In this document: positions 26,163 to 35,740 of the stretch, in pieces
How the letters are laid out: each line of letters begins with the position of its first letter
How positions within the stretch are numbered: the stretch's first letter is position 1
NCBI RefSeq assembly: GCF_014695575.1
Contig: NZ_JACJOO010000068.1
Coordinates: 62,001-126,000, forward strand
Reading direction: 5' to 3'
From: Leptolyngbya sp. FACHB-8
Lineage (GTDB): Bacteria; Cyanobacteriota; Cyanobacteriia; Elainellales; Elainellaceae
DNA length: 64,000 bases
Notes under the pieces: generated by a model
Told to the model about the DNA's origin: nothing
The model's input: only the letters and a program-made list of their open reading frames with translations
The model's database searches: none
Made by a program: the position numbers and the translations under genes

Positions 26163-27269
26163 ATGGCGAAATTGCGTGTCGGGCTATTATTTGGTGGATG
26201 CTCCGGAGAGCACGAAGTATCGTTACGTTCGGCCCAGGCGATCGCCGCAGGTTTGCAACAGAACGCCACCCAGTATGAGTTGACCCCCATCTACATCCAG
26301 AAGGATGGTCGTTGGCAAAGTGGTGAGCTCGCTCAACAAGTTCTCGCCGCTGGGGTGCCACCGCTGCTAAGTGCCGAAGCCGAAGCTGAACCCGAGACCC
26401 CCACACCTGCAGGAGCCCTGCAAGCTACAACCGCTCAGGCCATGGAGCGCTGGCAATCGACCGCCCAGGCCGCTGCTGTAGATGTCTGGTTCCCGGTACT
26501 ACACGGCCCTAATGGAGAAGATGGAACCGTTCAAGGCTTACTGAAACTGATGCAGGTGCCCTTTGTGGGCTCCGGAGTTCTGGGCTCGGCTCTGGGGATG
26601 GACAAAATTGCCATGAAAATGGCCTTTGCCCAGGCCGGGTTGCCCCAGGTGAAGTATGTAGCGATTAATCGCAGGCAGATCTGGTCAAACCCCTGCGTAT
26701 TTCCCAAGTTGTGCGATCGCGTCGAAACAGAACTCGGCTATCCCTGCTTCGTCAAGCCCGCTAACCTTGGTTCCTCGGTTGGTATAGCCAAAGTTCGTAC
26801 CCGGGCTGAGCTGGAAACCGCGCTGGACAATGCCGCCAGCTACGATCGCCGCATTATTGTTGAAGCCGGGTTGCCCAGCCCTCGAGAAGTCGAATGTGCA
26901 GTTTTGGGCAATGACGATCCGAAAGCCTCCGTTATTGGCGAAATCACCTTCAGCAGTGACTTTTACGACTACGAAACGAAATATACCGAGGGGCTAGCCG
27001 ACCTCATCATCCCAGCTGATCTGCCCGAGGATGTGATCCGCCGGATTCAGGAGATGGCGATCGAGGCATTTCTCGCGGTTGATGCCGCTGGCCTAGCTCG
27101 GGTTGACTTCTTCTATGTTGAATCGACAGGCGAGGTCTACATTAACGAAATCAACACTATGCCCGGCTTCACCGCCACGAGTATGTATCCTCGCCTGTGG
27201 GAAGCCTCAGGCGTCCCCTTTGCCGAACTGGTGGATCGGTTGGTGCAGTTAGCATTGGAGGAACGGTAG
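26163..27269 (+). CDS. ddl: D-alanine--D-alanine ligase
   Basis: ATP-grasp enzyme that joins two D-alanines for peptidoglycan precursors in the cytosol. The 368 residues fit the family. Visible blocks are [20 protein letters not shown] at the N-terminus, [36 protein letters not shown] in the ATP-grasp domain, and the metal-binding end [38 protein letters not shown] lies 6 bp before the ATG. It is the only cell-wall synthesis gene here and appears monocistronic. A short hairpin overlaps the region right after the stop. Confidence 0.95.
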   Translation: MAKLRVGLLFGGCSGEHEVSLRSAQAIAAGLQQNATQYELTPIYIQKDGRWQSGELAQQVLAAGVPPLLSAEAEAEPETPTPAGALQATTAQAMERWQSTAQAAAVDVWFPVLHGPNGEDGTVQGLLKLMQVPFVGSGVLGSALGMDKIAMKMAFAQAGLPQVKYVAINRRQIWSNPCVFPKLCDRVETELGYPCFVKPANLGSSVGIAKVRTRAELETALDNAASYDRRIIVEAGLPSPREVECAVLGNDDPKASVIGEITFSSDFYDYETKYTEGLADLIIPADLPEDVIRRIQEMAIEAFLAVDAAGLARVDFFYVESTGEVYINEINTMPGFTATSMYPRLWEASGVPFAELVDRLVQLALEER

Positions 27270-27270
27270 C

Positions 27271-27301
27271 TCAAGAAGTACGGTTTCACCGTACTTCTTG
27301 A
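27271..27301 (+). terminator. Hairpin right after ddl
   Basis: TCAAGAAGTACGGT pairs exactly with its complement around the loop TTC, beginning 2 bp after the ddl stop. There is no T run; a 3'-end role is inferred from position. Confidence 0.6.
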
Positions 27302-27407
27302 AGCCGATGTGTAAGCATTCTTAACATCGACCGCTCTCATCCGTAGTAGCGAAGTTTTTCGAATGTTTTTAGAATGAGTCAACACACCTGTATGGTTTCT
27401 AAAACCT

Positions 27408-28136
27408 ATGGACAGGGATCCGCTGGAGTCAGAGGCGATCGCGCCGGAAGAACCATCCTCCCGGTCTGATGCAGCGCGTTCGCTGGGGATTTGGGAAATT
27501 TTAGGTCAGCTATGGCGGCAATACCCGCTACTGTTTTGGAGTGGAATTTGGACGTCAATGCTGGTGATGGCGGCGATCGCTATGTCTGGGCTCATGAACC
27601 CGGAGTTGTCGCAACCAGTGCATCTTAAGATATCAGAGCATCCCATTGCCAATGACGACCCTGAGGCACCGATGCCGCCAGTGATGGCAAATACTGGGCT
27701 GGGAAAACCGACAGATGCTGCTGGAAGTGAGAAAGACTCGCCCCTATGGTTATTCCTCTTGCTAGCCGCCAGCTGTGGTATGGGCTGTGTAGCGCTGTCT
27801 GCCAAACTTCAGAGCAGTCGCACTATCACCCGACAACGGTTGCAACGACTGGAAGCTTTGGCCCAATCACTCCCTACAGAACTCGAAGCCCCTCCGCTGA
27901 ATACCTCCCTAACGACCGGGCTTGAACGCTTTATACCACCTGTGCCATCCAACGGGATTCTAGATGCAGAGCCGGAATCTGGAGCCGAAATGCCTTCCCA
28001 AGTCTCTGCATCCGATCGCCCTTCTTTGGATGTGCCTCACAACAGCCGCCTACGGGAACTAGACCGATGGGCTCCAGGTCTGGCCGAGCTGTTGGATATT
28101 CAGCGTCGACGGGAAGGCAAAAAGTGGGAGCCATGA
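27408..28136 (+). CDS. Membrane protein with two transmembrane helices, hypothetical
   Basis: Not recognised. The 242 residues have a polar N-terminus, one helix at about 42-60 (PLLFWSGIWTSMLVMAAIAM), a loop of some 50 residues that would lie outside the cytosol, a second helix at about 111-130 (PLWLFLLLAASCGMGCVALS), and a long basic and Pro/Ser-rich C-terminal tail ending RELDRWAPGLAELLDIQRRREGKKWEP. No catalytic motif is seen. It lies between ddl and the converging CHAT gene without an obvious operon partner. Function unknown. Confidence 0.65.
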   Translation: MDRDPLESEAIAPEEPSSRSDAARSLGIWEILGQLWRQYPLLFWSGIWTSMLVMAAIAMSGLMNPELSQPVHLKISEHPIANDDPEAPMPPVMANTGLGKPTDAAGSEKDSPLWLFLLLAASCGMGCVALSAKLQSSRTITRQRLQRLEALAQSLPTELEAPPLNTSLTTGLERFIPPVPSNGILDAEPESGAEMPSQVSASDRPSLDVPHNSRLRELDRWAPGLAELLDIQRRREGKKWEP

Positions 28137-28164
28137 TTTTGTAGAAGCGATGCAGCCAACCGTA

Positions 28165-28277
28165 AAGCTGCCCCCGAAACACCACTGGAGCGGGCGTGGC
28201 GCAAAGCGCCTCTCGAAAAAGCCCATTTTGTCGTGCGCTCTGCGCACGACAAAATGGGCTTTTGGGCTTATCTCTAA
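28165..28277. repeat. Family B element, degraded copy, in a convergent gap
   Basis: A strong inner hairpin, AAGCCCATTTTGTCGTGCGC with its complement (loop TCT), matches one hairpin of the 46927-47050 copy. The right end GCTTATCTCTAATTGAGGTT matches the family end, while the left end is no longer clear. It lies between the ends of the 27408 gene and the CHAT gene. Confidence 0.65.
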
Positions 28278-28286
28278 TTGAGGTTA

Positions 28287-30887
28287 TTAAGGAGTGGGTG
28301 CACCTCGAAGGGCCTGCCATTCCTGAATGAACTCCGTCGTCCACAGCCAACCGTCCGGCAGGGTAGTCGGGTTATCGGCTTTAGGGTTACTGCGCAGAAT
28401 GAGCTGGTGTAAATCCGTAGCGCGCGTCGTCAGGTCAGGCGTATTTGCGAATTCAGGCACCGTGGTGGCCTTTTGAAAGGCCAACGAAATACCCGCGTAA
28501 GGAGACAGGGCCGCATTGGTGCTAACCGGGCCATCGGGCATAGGGCACTTCATGTCCTGCACCGAAGCATCCTCAACAAAGGCTGCCGGATCCTGAATCA
28601 AGGTAATGGTTTGGCACCAGGATTGCACCGCCTCCGTCAACTTGCCTTCCTTGTAGTAGGCAAAACCAAGAGCATTGCGGTACTGGGCGGAATCCGGTTT
28701 CTTCTCAACAGCCGTTTCCCAAAAACGACGGACATCATCATTGGAATAATCCGTATTGCCCTGGGCGATCGCCTGCCAGGCTACCCGCCCCCGCAAAAAT
28801 AGCATCTCCGGATCACCCATTTGCTCCGGCGTGAGCACCCGCAGAGCTGTGTTAGCCGGCTCGACGGCATTGCGATTGAGCAGCTCAGCGATCGCCGCTC
28901 CTCCCGCTGCCAACTCTCCCTTGCTGAACCGATCCATAGCCACCAGGGTTACATCCTCCGTTGTGGCTTTAGCCAAATCCACCTTGGCAGGATCGATAGT
29001 CGGCACAGGCGAATTGACCGCTGCTGGAGGCAGCAGATCATTAGGAGACGGATCGCGATTCAAAACATGGGTAACACCCAGCCCAATGACCATCGCTGTA
29101 GCCCCCACCAGGGGTAGGAGGAGGTAGGGCGATCGCCATCGAGGAGCTAACCTGGAAGCCGAACTGCTGTCCTGAATCATCTGCTCCGCAGCATCCAGGG
29201 GGCGGGCACTGAGGGGCCGCGCCTCCGGCATCAGGGGCAGTAGAGGGGCTTCTTCTGCGTCCTCCGCTTCAGGCTCTGCGGACAGCGGGTCATAGAGAGT
29301 CTGATGAGGCTCCTGATCAGGAGCAAACAAATCCTCATCGAAGTCGTCGGATAGCGGAGCTTCGTCAGCATCGGGGGTCAGCTGCTTCAGCAAATCCGCC
29401 ATATCGTTGGCTTCCTCGTAAACGAGGTCATCCAATGGCTCGATGGTAGCAGGGGCAGGCTGTGAAGTAGGTTGCGCTGGGGGCAGGTCATCCTCCAACA
29501 GCACCGCTCGCGAAATCATTTCCAGCTCATCGTCTGGGTCGGGCAGATTGCTCGGCGGTGGCGGGGGCGTCGCTGAATCGCCGCTGCGATCGGGGGGCCT
29601 GTCGTATACATGCGGGGCCAGTAGTAGCCGATCTGCTGGATTAAGGCGATCGCGCTCCCCCGGCACCAAATACCCATCCCATTCAGGATGTAGGTATAGC
29701 ACTGGCAACGCCCAGTAGAACTGGTGTGAACTGTAAGCGGAAATTAATCCCTGCCGTGCGCGGCTCAGGCTCAGATCCAGAGGATAGCCCTGCTTTAAGT
29801 TGCGATAGAACAATCGGGTTAGCGTCAACGCCACATCATCAGGGATTTTCTCGGCCATCGCCAGCACCGCTGGAATGCCACGCCCTACGAGGGCTTCCGC
29901 CAGGTTACGCTCAGCCCGATTATCTTTCAGATCACCTTCCCCATTGGTGTAGTTACCAATGGCGCTATGGGCCCCCCGACAGGAGTTGAACACCACCATG
30001 CGGATACCATTGTTCACCAGCAGACCCGCCAAGTCGTCGCCACTCAGCACTTCTGTCAGCCCAGTCCGACGATTCACCAGGTATAGGTTACCGCCAGAAA
30101 CTCCCAGGTTGCTGTGCCCCGCATAGTGCAGAATGTGGTACTGTCCCTGCTCTAGGGCCTGGGTCAGTTCTTCCCGCCCTGGTTGTTCCAACAGGGTTAG
30201 TTCGAAGTTGGGTGTGAGGGTATCTCCGTTGGAACGGGTATGGGCCAGTTCCTGTTGCAGGTTCATCGCCTCCCGCTTCAGCTCTAGCTGCTCCTTATCC
30301 GTAGGGGCGGCGATCGCCATCAAAATTCGAATGGGCTGATTTCGTTCTAGCGGTGGCAGATAGCCCCCCATCATGCCGATACCGGGGGTGTAACGCGAAA
30401 AGATGACATCTGTCCCGGTAGCAATGGGACGACGCATGGTGCCGAGACCGTCGCGATCGCCTCCATTCAGCACTTCCCAGGGCAATCGTGGCAGTTTTGG
30501 CCCCTTTAACCCCAGGCGCAACCGCAGCATTTCCCCTTTATGTTGCGCAATTCCACGGGCCGTCATCCAGCTATCTCGCAGGGTGCCCTTAAACAGACTG
30601 TTGTAAAGGTTTTGCCCTAATTCCATCAAGGAGGGAGGCACAGGCAGGTCATCACCAGACCCTCCACTGTTGCGGGGAAACTCAAAGCCTCCGACTCGGG
30701 TACCGTTGCCCTGAAGCAACTCCAGCAACGGATTGTTCATCAGTTGACGGGCCTGGCTCAGCCAGGTATCCACCGTCCACACCACCTGTTCTTCGGCAAG
30801 GGGGACACCGGGCGCGACCCGTTCGGTACGCACCAAATATTCATCACTCCCGACCGGGGTGACCGAAATGTGAAACTCCTGGGTCAC
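28287..30887 (-). CDS. CHAT-domain protein with a transmembrane helix and C-terminal TPR-like region
   Basis: An N-terminal region (TQEFHISVTPVGSDEYLVRTE) leads into a CHAT domain, a caspase-like protease fold. The probable dyad is the histidine in HILHYAGHS (about residue 258) and the cysteine in VVFNSCRGAH (about 303), so it appears catalytically intact. An acidic, Pro-rich linker of some 180 residues follows, then one transmembrane helix at about 590-610 (LLLPLVGATAMVIGLGVTHVL), and then a helical TPR-like part (RFWETAVEKKPDSAQYRNALGFAYYKEGKL). I use GTG 30887 because TQEFH is the usual family beginning; a TTG at 30920 would also be in frame. About 866 residues. The protease would be cytosolic, with the TPR part outside or the reverse. 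No target substrate is encoded next to it. Confidence 0.8.
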   Translation of the reverse strand: MTQEFHISVTPVGSDEYLVRTERVAPGVPLAEEQVVWTVDTWLSQARQLMNNPLLELLQGNGTRVGGFEFPRNSGGSGDDLPVPPSLMELGQNLYNSLFKGTLRDSWMTARGIAQHKGEMLRLRLGLKGPKLPRLPWEVLNGGDRDGLGTMRRPIATGTDVIFSRYTPGIGMMGGYLPPLERNQPIRILMAIAAPTDKEQLELKREAMNLQQELAHTRSNGDTLTPNFELTLLEQPGREELTQALEQGQYHILHYAGHSNLGVSGGNLYLVNRRTGLTEVLSGDDLAGLLVNNGIRMVVFNSCRGAHSAIGNYTNGEGDLKDNRAERNLAEALVGRGIPAVLAMAEKIPDDVALTLTRLFYRNLKQGYPLDLSLSRARQGLISAYSSHQFYWALPVLYLHPEWDGYLVPGERDRLNPADRLLLAPHVYDRPPDRSGDSATPPPPPSNLPDPDDELEMISRAVLLEDDLPPAQPTSQPAPATIEPLDDLVYEEANDMADLLKQLTPDADEAPLSDDFDEDLFAPDQEPHQTLYDPLSAEPEAEDAEEAPLLPLMPEARPLSARPLDAAEQMIQDSSSASRLAPRWRSPYLLLPLVGATAMVIGLGVTHVLNRDPSPNDLLPPAAVNSPVPTIDPAKVDLAKATTEDVTLVAMDRFSKGELAAGGAAIAELLNRNAVEPANTALRVLTPEQMGDPEMLFLRGRVAWQAIAQGNTDYSNDDVRRFWETAVEKKPDSAQYRNALGFAYYKEGKLTEAVQSWCQTITLIQDPAAFVEDASVQDMKCPMPDGPVSTNAALSPYAGISLAFQKATTVPEFANTPDLTTRATDLHQLILRSNPKADNPTTLPDGWLWTTEFIQEWQALRGAPTP

Positions 30888-31452
30888 GGTTTCGGTATTC
30901 TCCTCGTTGGACAAATTCAACGCTTAGTTTGCTCTGTAGCGCATGAAGGGGGCAGAGCCGCGTGAAGTCTGAGAACAGGGGGTGCCCTCAGGTTTCACCG
31001 GGAGGCCGACATGATCCGGAAAATCTACTCATGCCAAAAAAATAAGACGGCGCTCCTACTCACTAGGATAACGTCCTCACCAGGATAGATCCCACCATCA
31101 CTACATCTCAGGACAGGGGGCGAAATATATTAGTTCCCGTAGAGAAATAAAGATCGTCAAACCACTTCACTAGAATCTTTCTGCAACCCTTCTGCCAAAG
31201 GTTAATCTTCTGTACTCGCAAGGTACGAAAAGTTAACGTTTCAACATCTTTCAAACCGCTGATCCGCAAGGTAAATGGGACGGCAGCCCAGATTCTTCTG
31301 GGATTTTTCGCGTTAATCTGCCGAGAGTCTTCCGGATAGGAAGGGTTTCCCTAGAAAACTGAAGTGGTAGATGCACCCTGATTCTAATCTCCCGATCCCT
31401 CTTTTGAGGGGAGGGAGGTTTTCTTTTTTAAAGAGATTTCATGTAGGTAAAC
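30888..31452 (+). ncRNA. Gene-free region ending in an orphan terminator, candidate small RNA
   Basis: No ORF stands out in this stretch. At 31389-31430 there is a strong plus-strand terminator: CTCCC/GGGAG and CCCTC/GAGGG nested stems, then GTTTTCTTTTTT. No plus-strand gene lies upstream, since both neighbours are on the minus strand. A second weak hairpin with T run (CCCAGA/TCTGGG, then ATTTTT) lies near 31290-31311. A small RNA ending at about 31430 would explain this; the 5' end and identity are unknown. Confidence 0.35.
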
Positions 31453-31560
31453 CTGAGTTCGGCTCAGGCGTTTTTGAGGGCCATGGGTTAGGCAGCCCTT
31501 GAAAACGCCTGTTTTGGCATGCACGGAGCGCACACTCAAAATGAGCCCTTCAGAGCGTTC
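31453..31560. repeat. Family B element, degraded copy
   Basis: The left end AACCTGAGTTCGG is a good match to the family ends. GGCGTTTTTGAGGG...CCCTTGAAAACGCC forms one inner hairpin, and a second around GCATGCACGGAGCGCAC is decayed. It borders the 3' end of the LpxB-like gene. Confidence 0.6.
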
Positions 31561-31576
31561 CGTATCGATCATGTGG

Positions 31577-32827
31577 TTAGACGAGTTCAATCAGCATCGA
31601 TTCCACGATGTCGGCAATTTTGCGAGCCGCACCGGAAGCACCACGAGCCTTGTGGAGGCGATCGCGCATGCCCTGCAACATGTCTGGATGCTCCAGTAAA
31701 TCCAAAACATCCTTCGCCAGTGTCGCCGGGTCTAACTCGCCAATCCGTTCCGGTACAATTTCTTCTCCGGCCCAAATATTAGGCCACGCTAACAGCCGCT
31801 TTTTTCGCAAAAACCACCCGTTGATCACGCGGGCAAAGAGAGAACCCATACCTGGCAGGTTAGCCAACAGGCCCGGAATACCATCCCACGCCCGCATGGC
31901 ATCCAGTTGTTGCGTTGGCAGCAGCACGATCATCGGCACACCCAAGGAACCCAATTCAGCTGTGTTGGCTCCAACGCTGGTCAGGCACAGCTGGCATTGC
32001 CGAAACAGATCATAGGCCGGAAACTCTTGATGTAATGCGATTTTCAGCCCATCCTCGGTCATCAGAGATGGGGGTTCGCCTTCGACGAGGGTGGCTCGCA
32101 GTCCGCCAAAGTAATGGGCGATCGGGTTCTGCTCTGGATCTGCGAACTGGGCTAAGGTGGGCAGATCCAGCGTGGGAGCAACGGGCAGCACAAAGCGCAA
32201 CGTGGGGTCAGCCTGGCGTAGATGGCGGGCGATCGCCAACATCAACGGGACTCCCTGGGTCAACTTTGCCGCTTTAGAACCGGGTAACAAACCAATCTGT
32301 CGCCCATCAGGAGGAGGAGCAGCCCCAGCATGAGCCCCTGCCTCTGCCATTAAGTCTCCCACGACGGCCACCTTATCCTGAAACTCGGCAGCACAACGCT
32401 CTTTGACCGTTGGAGACATGACCGCAAACCGATCCACCCAGCGCAACCATCGGGCTTCCCACTCGGCATAAATGAGCGTGCGATAGCCCAGGCGTTTGCC
32501 AATGATCACAGGGTAAATCTGGTCGCCCCCCAGAAAGAGAACAATCCCGCGATCGCCCCACTCCCAGCCTTCCGCTGTCTTTCCCCACAGCAGAAAGGGG
32601 AAAAAGTGTTCAGCTCCCTGCACTCGATCGATCTCAGGATAGGTCTGGGCGATCGCCACCTCCTTCCCCGTCCCATTAGGGCAAGGGGATAGTACCAAGG
32701 AAATGCGAAATAGCGCACGGTCGTTTCCCAGGGATTCTCGCAGAGCTTTCACCACTGGTCTGACCCAGGTTGTTACCTCGCCAGGGCCATTGGACAGGAT
32801 GAGAATATCGATGGGAGAGGAGGGCAT
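31577..32827 (-). CDS. LpxB-related glycosyltransferase (lipid-A-disaccharide synthase-like)
   Basis: A GT-B-like fold protein of about 416 residues related to lipid-A-disaccharide synthase but of a distinct branch. It begins PIDILILSNGPGEVTTWVRPVVKAL, then has FFLGGDQ-like LFLGGDQIYPVIIGKRLGYR, a nucleotide-sugar half with IGLLPGSKAAKL (the GSR-like motif), and TSVGANTAELGSLGVPMIVLLP. This branch is common in cyanobacteria, whose outer membranes lack typical lipid A, so the acceptor may be another lipid. I start at ATG 32827; a GTG five codons upstream (32842) is also in frame. It is monocistronic on its strand. Confidence 0.75.
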   Translation of the reverse strand: MPSSPIDILILSNGPGEVTTWVRPVVKALRESLGNDRALFRISLVLSPCPNGTGKEVAIAQTYPEIDRVQGAEHFFPFLLWGKTAEGWEWGDRGIVLFLGGDQIYPVIIGKRLGYRTLIYAEWEARWLRWVDRFAVMSPTVKERCAAEFQDKVAVVGDLMAEAGAHAGAAPPPDGRQIGLLPGSKAAKLTQGVPLMLAIARHLRQADPTLRFVLPVAPTLDLPTLAQFADPEQNPIAHYFGGLRATLVEGEPPSLMTEDGLKIALHQEFPAYDLFRQCQLCLTSVGANTAELGSLGVPMIVLLPTQQLDAMRAWDGIPGLLANLPGMGSLFARVINGWFLRKKRLLAWPNIWAGEEIVPERIGELDPATLAKDVLDLLEHPDMLQGMRDRLHKARGASGAARKIADIVESMLIELV

Positions 32828-33022
32828 GGGGCGATCGTCCACGAGCTATAGCCATCCAGATTAGGACAAAAAGAGCGATTGGGTGCTTCACATCACACCG
32901 GTAAAATCCCTGCGGTGCCGTAGTACTCTGAATGGCTATGAATATTGCCAGACTAGTTCAGTGGTACGGCTCCTCGGTAAGCTTATGGATGTTCATTACG
33001 TTTGAAGTAAGCGATCAAAGCT

Positions 33023-33433
33023 ATGGTGAGTGGCACGACCCCATCTCCTGAGGAGTTGCTGCGAGAAGCCGCAGAAGTTGGGAACTTAGTAACTGTCAAA
33101 GATCTACTGGCTCAAGGAACAGCTGTGGATGCAGGGGATGAAGACGGCTGGACCGCTTTGATGGCCGCCGCGGCTGCCGGGCATGAGGAGATTGTTTCCC
33201 TGCTATTAGAGCAGGGGGCTGACGTGAACAGCAAGACAGCATTTGGTCTAACCCCATTGATGAGCGCAGCGGCCCAGGGGCAGACGGCGATCGCCCAACT
33301 CCTCATCGATCAAGGAGCCGATCTCCGGGCTCGTGATCAGAACAATTGGACGGCATTAATCTGGGCTGCCGAGGGAAAACATGACGCTACTATAGAAACT
33401 TTAAAACGAGCGCGAGATGCCCAGGCAAGCTAA
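33023..33433 (+). CDS. Ankyrin repeat protein
   Basis: Four ankyrin repeats fill the 136 residues: EELLREAAEVGNLVTVKDLL, then DGWTALMAAAAAGHEEIVSLLLEQGADVN, FGLTPLMSAAAQGQTAIAQLLIDQGADLR, and NNWTALIWAAEGKHDATIETL. There is no signal peptide or membrane segment. Its stop TAA overlaps the ATG of the next gene by one base (TAATG), so translation of the two is probably coupled. Ankyrin proteins act as binding modules; a function with the glycosyltransferase is suggested by the overlap but not shown. Confidence 0.85.
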   Translation: MVSGTTPSPEELLREAAEVGNLVTVKDLLAQGTAVDAGDEDGWTALMAAAAAGHEEIVSLLLEQGADVNSKTAFGLTPLMSAAAQGQTAIAQLLIDQGADLRARDQNNWTALIWAAEGKHDATIETLKRARDAQAS

Positions 33434-35067
33434 TGCCCCAACGCGTCATTTTCCAGAAAAATAGCTTTCTCAAGGCCGCTGCCCCCTTTCCCATGCTGGC
33501 TCTCGTGCCGCTCATGGTGGTGGCGGTCTTTCTACATACCTATCGGCTAGATGGCAAACTCTACTGGCACGACGAGGTTTATACCTCCATACGAGCTGCT
33601 GGCTACCAGCGTCATGAAATTGGAGACGAGATATTTCGCGATCGCCTCCTCCACCCCTCCGATCTCTTAGCCTATCAAGCCATCAAACCCGGCAGTTCAT
33701 CTCAAGACACCATTCGCTCCCTTGCCATAGAAGACCCGCAACATCCTCCTCTCTACTTTTTAATGCAGCGCTGGTGGATGCAGATGTTTGGCAGTTCCAT
33801 TGCTGCATCCCGAAGTTTGGCGGTTTTGTTTAGCCTGCTGGCCCTACCTGGCATGTATTGGCTCAGCCTGGAGCTATTTTCCTCACCCCTGGCAGCCTGG
33901 CTCACAACGCTACTCCTGGCGCTCTCCCCGTTTGACATCCTGTTTGCCCAAGTAGCGAGGCAATACAGTTTGCTGACCCTATTCACCATCCTCAGCAGCT
34001 GGTTTCTGCTACGGGCACTTCGCTTACCCGAACGGCCTTTTTGGCACTGGGGTTTGTATACAAGCACTGCCGTTGGAGGGCTCTACACCCATCCCTTCTT
34101 TGGGCTAACCCTCATTGCCCACGGGCTTTATGTGCTGGCACGTCAGGTGTTAATGCCCCCCACCCGTTTCGCCTTGGGCAGTGGCGCCAGAAAGGGGCGA
34201 TCGCCCTTCCGCCCTTTCCTGTTGTCGATGGCCGCCGCGACCTTGCTCTTTTCCCCCTGGCTCTGGGTCATTCTGAGCAATTTTGGTCGAGCCATGGCCA
34301 CAACGGATTGGGCCGCCATTTTTCCCGGCTACGTGACCCTCATCAAGTTTTGGGTTCTGAGTTTTACCGCCCTATTTTTTGATCTGGATTTTGGATTCAA
34401 TAATCCCGTCACCTTCTGGTTGCGGGTTCCCTATGTCTTGCTCATTCTGATGTCGTGTTATGAGGTGTGGCGGCGATCGCCCTCCAAAATCTGGCTCTTT
34501 ATTCTGGTGATGATTCTCGTTCCCTTTCTGCTATTGGTGCTACCCGATCTCCTGTTAGGAAATAAGCGATCGACTGTGAGCCGCTATCTCATTCCCTGTT
34601 TTCCTGGAGTGCAGTTGGCAGTCGGATTTTGGCTAGCAGATAGCTGGGCCAGAATACGGCGATCGCTCTGGTATAGCATTGCCGGACTGTTACTGGTAGG
34701 CAGCCTCACCTCAATCCTGGTTAGTTCGCAGGCTAATACTTGGTGGAATAAGGATTTGAGCTATTTCAACGGAGCGATCGCAGAATACATTAATGCTCTG
34801 CCCCAACCCCTTGTTATCAGTGATGAAGGAAATGACTGGACAAATCTTGGAGATTTGATATCCCTCAGCTATTTGCTGAAGGAGCAGACTCAGTTTCTTC
34901 TTCTTAGCCCTGAGGCCAGATTATCCAAACCAGAGATGCTTTCAGCCTCTAAAGACGTCATTTATTTCCGTCCTTCTAGCAGGATTAAGGCTCAAGCCGA
35001 GGCCTACAGAATCCCCTTAAAAGGCATAATTGATAATGACATCTTTCAGCCAGCAGAAACTCCATAA
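33433..35067 (+). CDS. GT39-type membrane glycosyltransferase
   Basis: A large polytopic protein of 544 residues with about ten transmembrane segments, of the GT39/ArnT-like GT-C fold. The first periplasmic loop has the acidic pair in LYWHDEVYTSIRAAG, as expected for the catalytic aspartate region of GT-C enzymes using polyprenyl-phosphate sugars. The later loop (HPSDLLAYQAIK...DPQHPPLYFLMQRWW) has the PPLYF pattern common in the family. The C-terminal 120 residues are soluble. It overlaps the ankyrin gene by one base. The donor and acceptor are unknown; the polyprenyl-type enzyme at 13 is too far away to claim a link. Confidence 0.8.
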   Translation: MPQRVIFQKNSFLKAAAPFPMLALVPLMVVAVFLHTYRLDGKLYWHDEVYTSIRAAGYQRHEIGDEIFRDRLLHPSDLLAYQAIKPGSSSQDTIRSLAIEDPQHPPLYFLMQRWWMQMFGSSIAASRSLAVLFSLLALPGMYWLSLELFSSPLAAWLTTLLLALSPFDILFAQVARQYSLLTLFTILSSWFLLRALRLPERPFWHWGLYTSTAVGGLYTHPFFGLTLIAHGLYVLARQVLMPPTRFALGSGARKGRSPFRPFLLSMAAATLLFSPWLWVILSNFGRAMATTDWAAIFPGYVTLIKFWVLSFTALFFDLDFGFNNPVTFWLRVPYVLLILMSCYEVWRRSPSKIWLFILVMILVPFLLLVLPDLLLGNKRSTVSRYLIPCFPGVQLAVGFWLADSWARIRRSLWYSIAGLLLVGSLTSILVSSQANTWWNKDLSYFNGAIAEYINALPQPLVISDEGNDWTNLGDLISLSYLLKEQTQFLLLSPEARLSKPEMLSASKDVIYFRPSSRIKAQAEAYRIPLKGIIDNDIFQPAETP

Positions 35068-35198
35068 ACCCATCCCAAGGCGGAGGACAACCTTTTTGGT
35101 TACGAGAGCTACCTTCCCGCCAGAGAGCCAACAACGTAGAGCTTCTCAAGCCAATCTCTAGGGTTTCAATGACTCAAACAATCTCAATAAATCTAAAA

Positions 35199-35236
35199 AA
35201 GAGGTGGAGTGTGCCAAGCATGTTCCACCTCTTAAA
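35199..35236 (+). terminator. Terminator after the GT39 gene
   Basis: AAGAGGTGGA pairs with TCCACCTCTT around a 15-base loop, followed by AAAATC rather than a T run, 132 bp after the stop. The preceding A run (CTAAAAAA) would make it a better terminator on the minus strand. Confidence 0.5.
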
Positions 35237-35740
35237 ATCTAACTTCAGTAATTAGAATTAAGCTCTATTGAACTCAGGATTAACTCAATTCAATCCAGAA
35301 ACATAGAAGACAATGAAAATTTTATTCTATAGATTTTACGAGTGGAAGCAAAGAGAAATAAGGAAATTTTTCAGAGGCAAGCTAAAGACTTGAAAACGCC
35401 AAAAGGCTTGCAGACGGACAATTCAGATCACCCACCTCCCAAAAGGCCTGCCTAACACACGAAATATTAAGAGTATTTTGAGCAGATGCTTTCAAATTTG
35501 TCAAGTTTTGTAAATTATCATCTCACCTTTCTTATCAATTTGTGTCAGATGCCAGGTGAAAAGGTTATTTTGCAAGGGTTTTCTGGTACAAACTAATCTG
35601 TAACACTTTTTATCTTTGCCGATGGCGGCCTGGGTCTTGGCCAGTGATAAAGGGACCTATCTAAAAAGGATTCCCCCTTTGTCTGGTTTGACTACTGGCT
35701 GACCGGGTTTTTCCCGATGCTTTGAGAAGGAGCCTATTGA
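35237..35740 (+). promoter_or_regulatory. Upstream region of chlH
   Basis: 504 bp without an ORF, AT-rich in its first half. It must contain the chlH promoter and leader. AAGGAG lies 9 bp before the chlH start. I cannot identify a named operator or riboswitch. Confidence 0.4.

Noticed and set aside
19079-30887. STAND and CHAT proteins as one defence island
   Set aside because: They are separated by housekeeping genes (tRNA-Gln, ddl) and do not share a transcript; no phage or mobile context.
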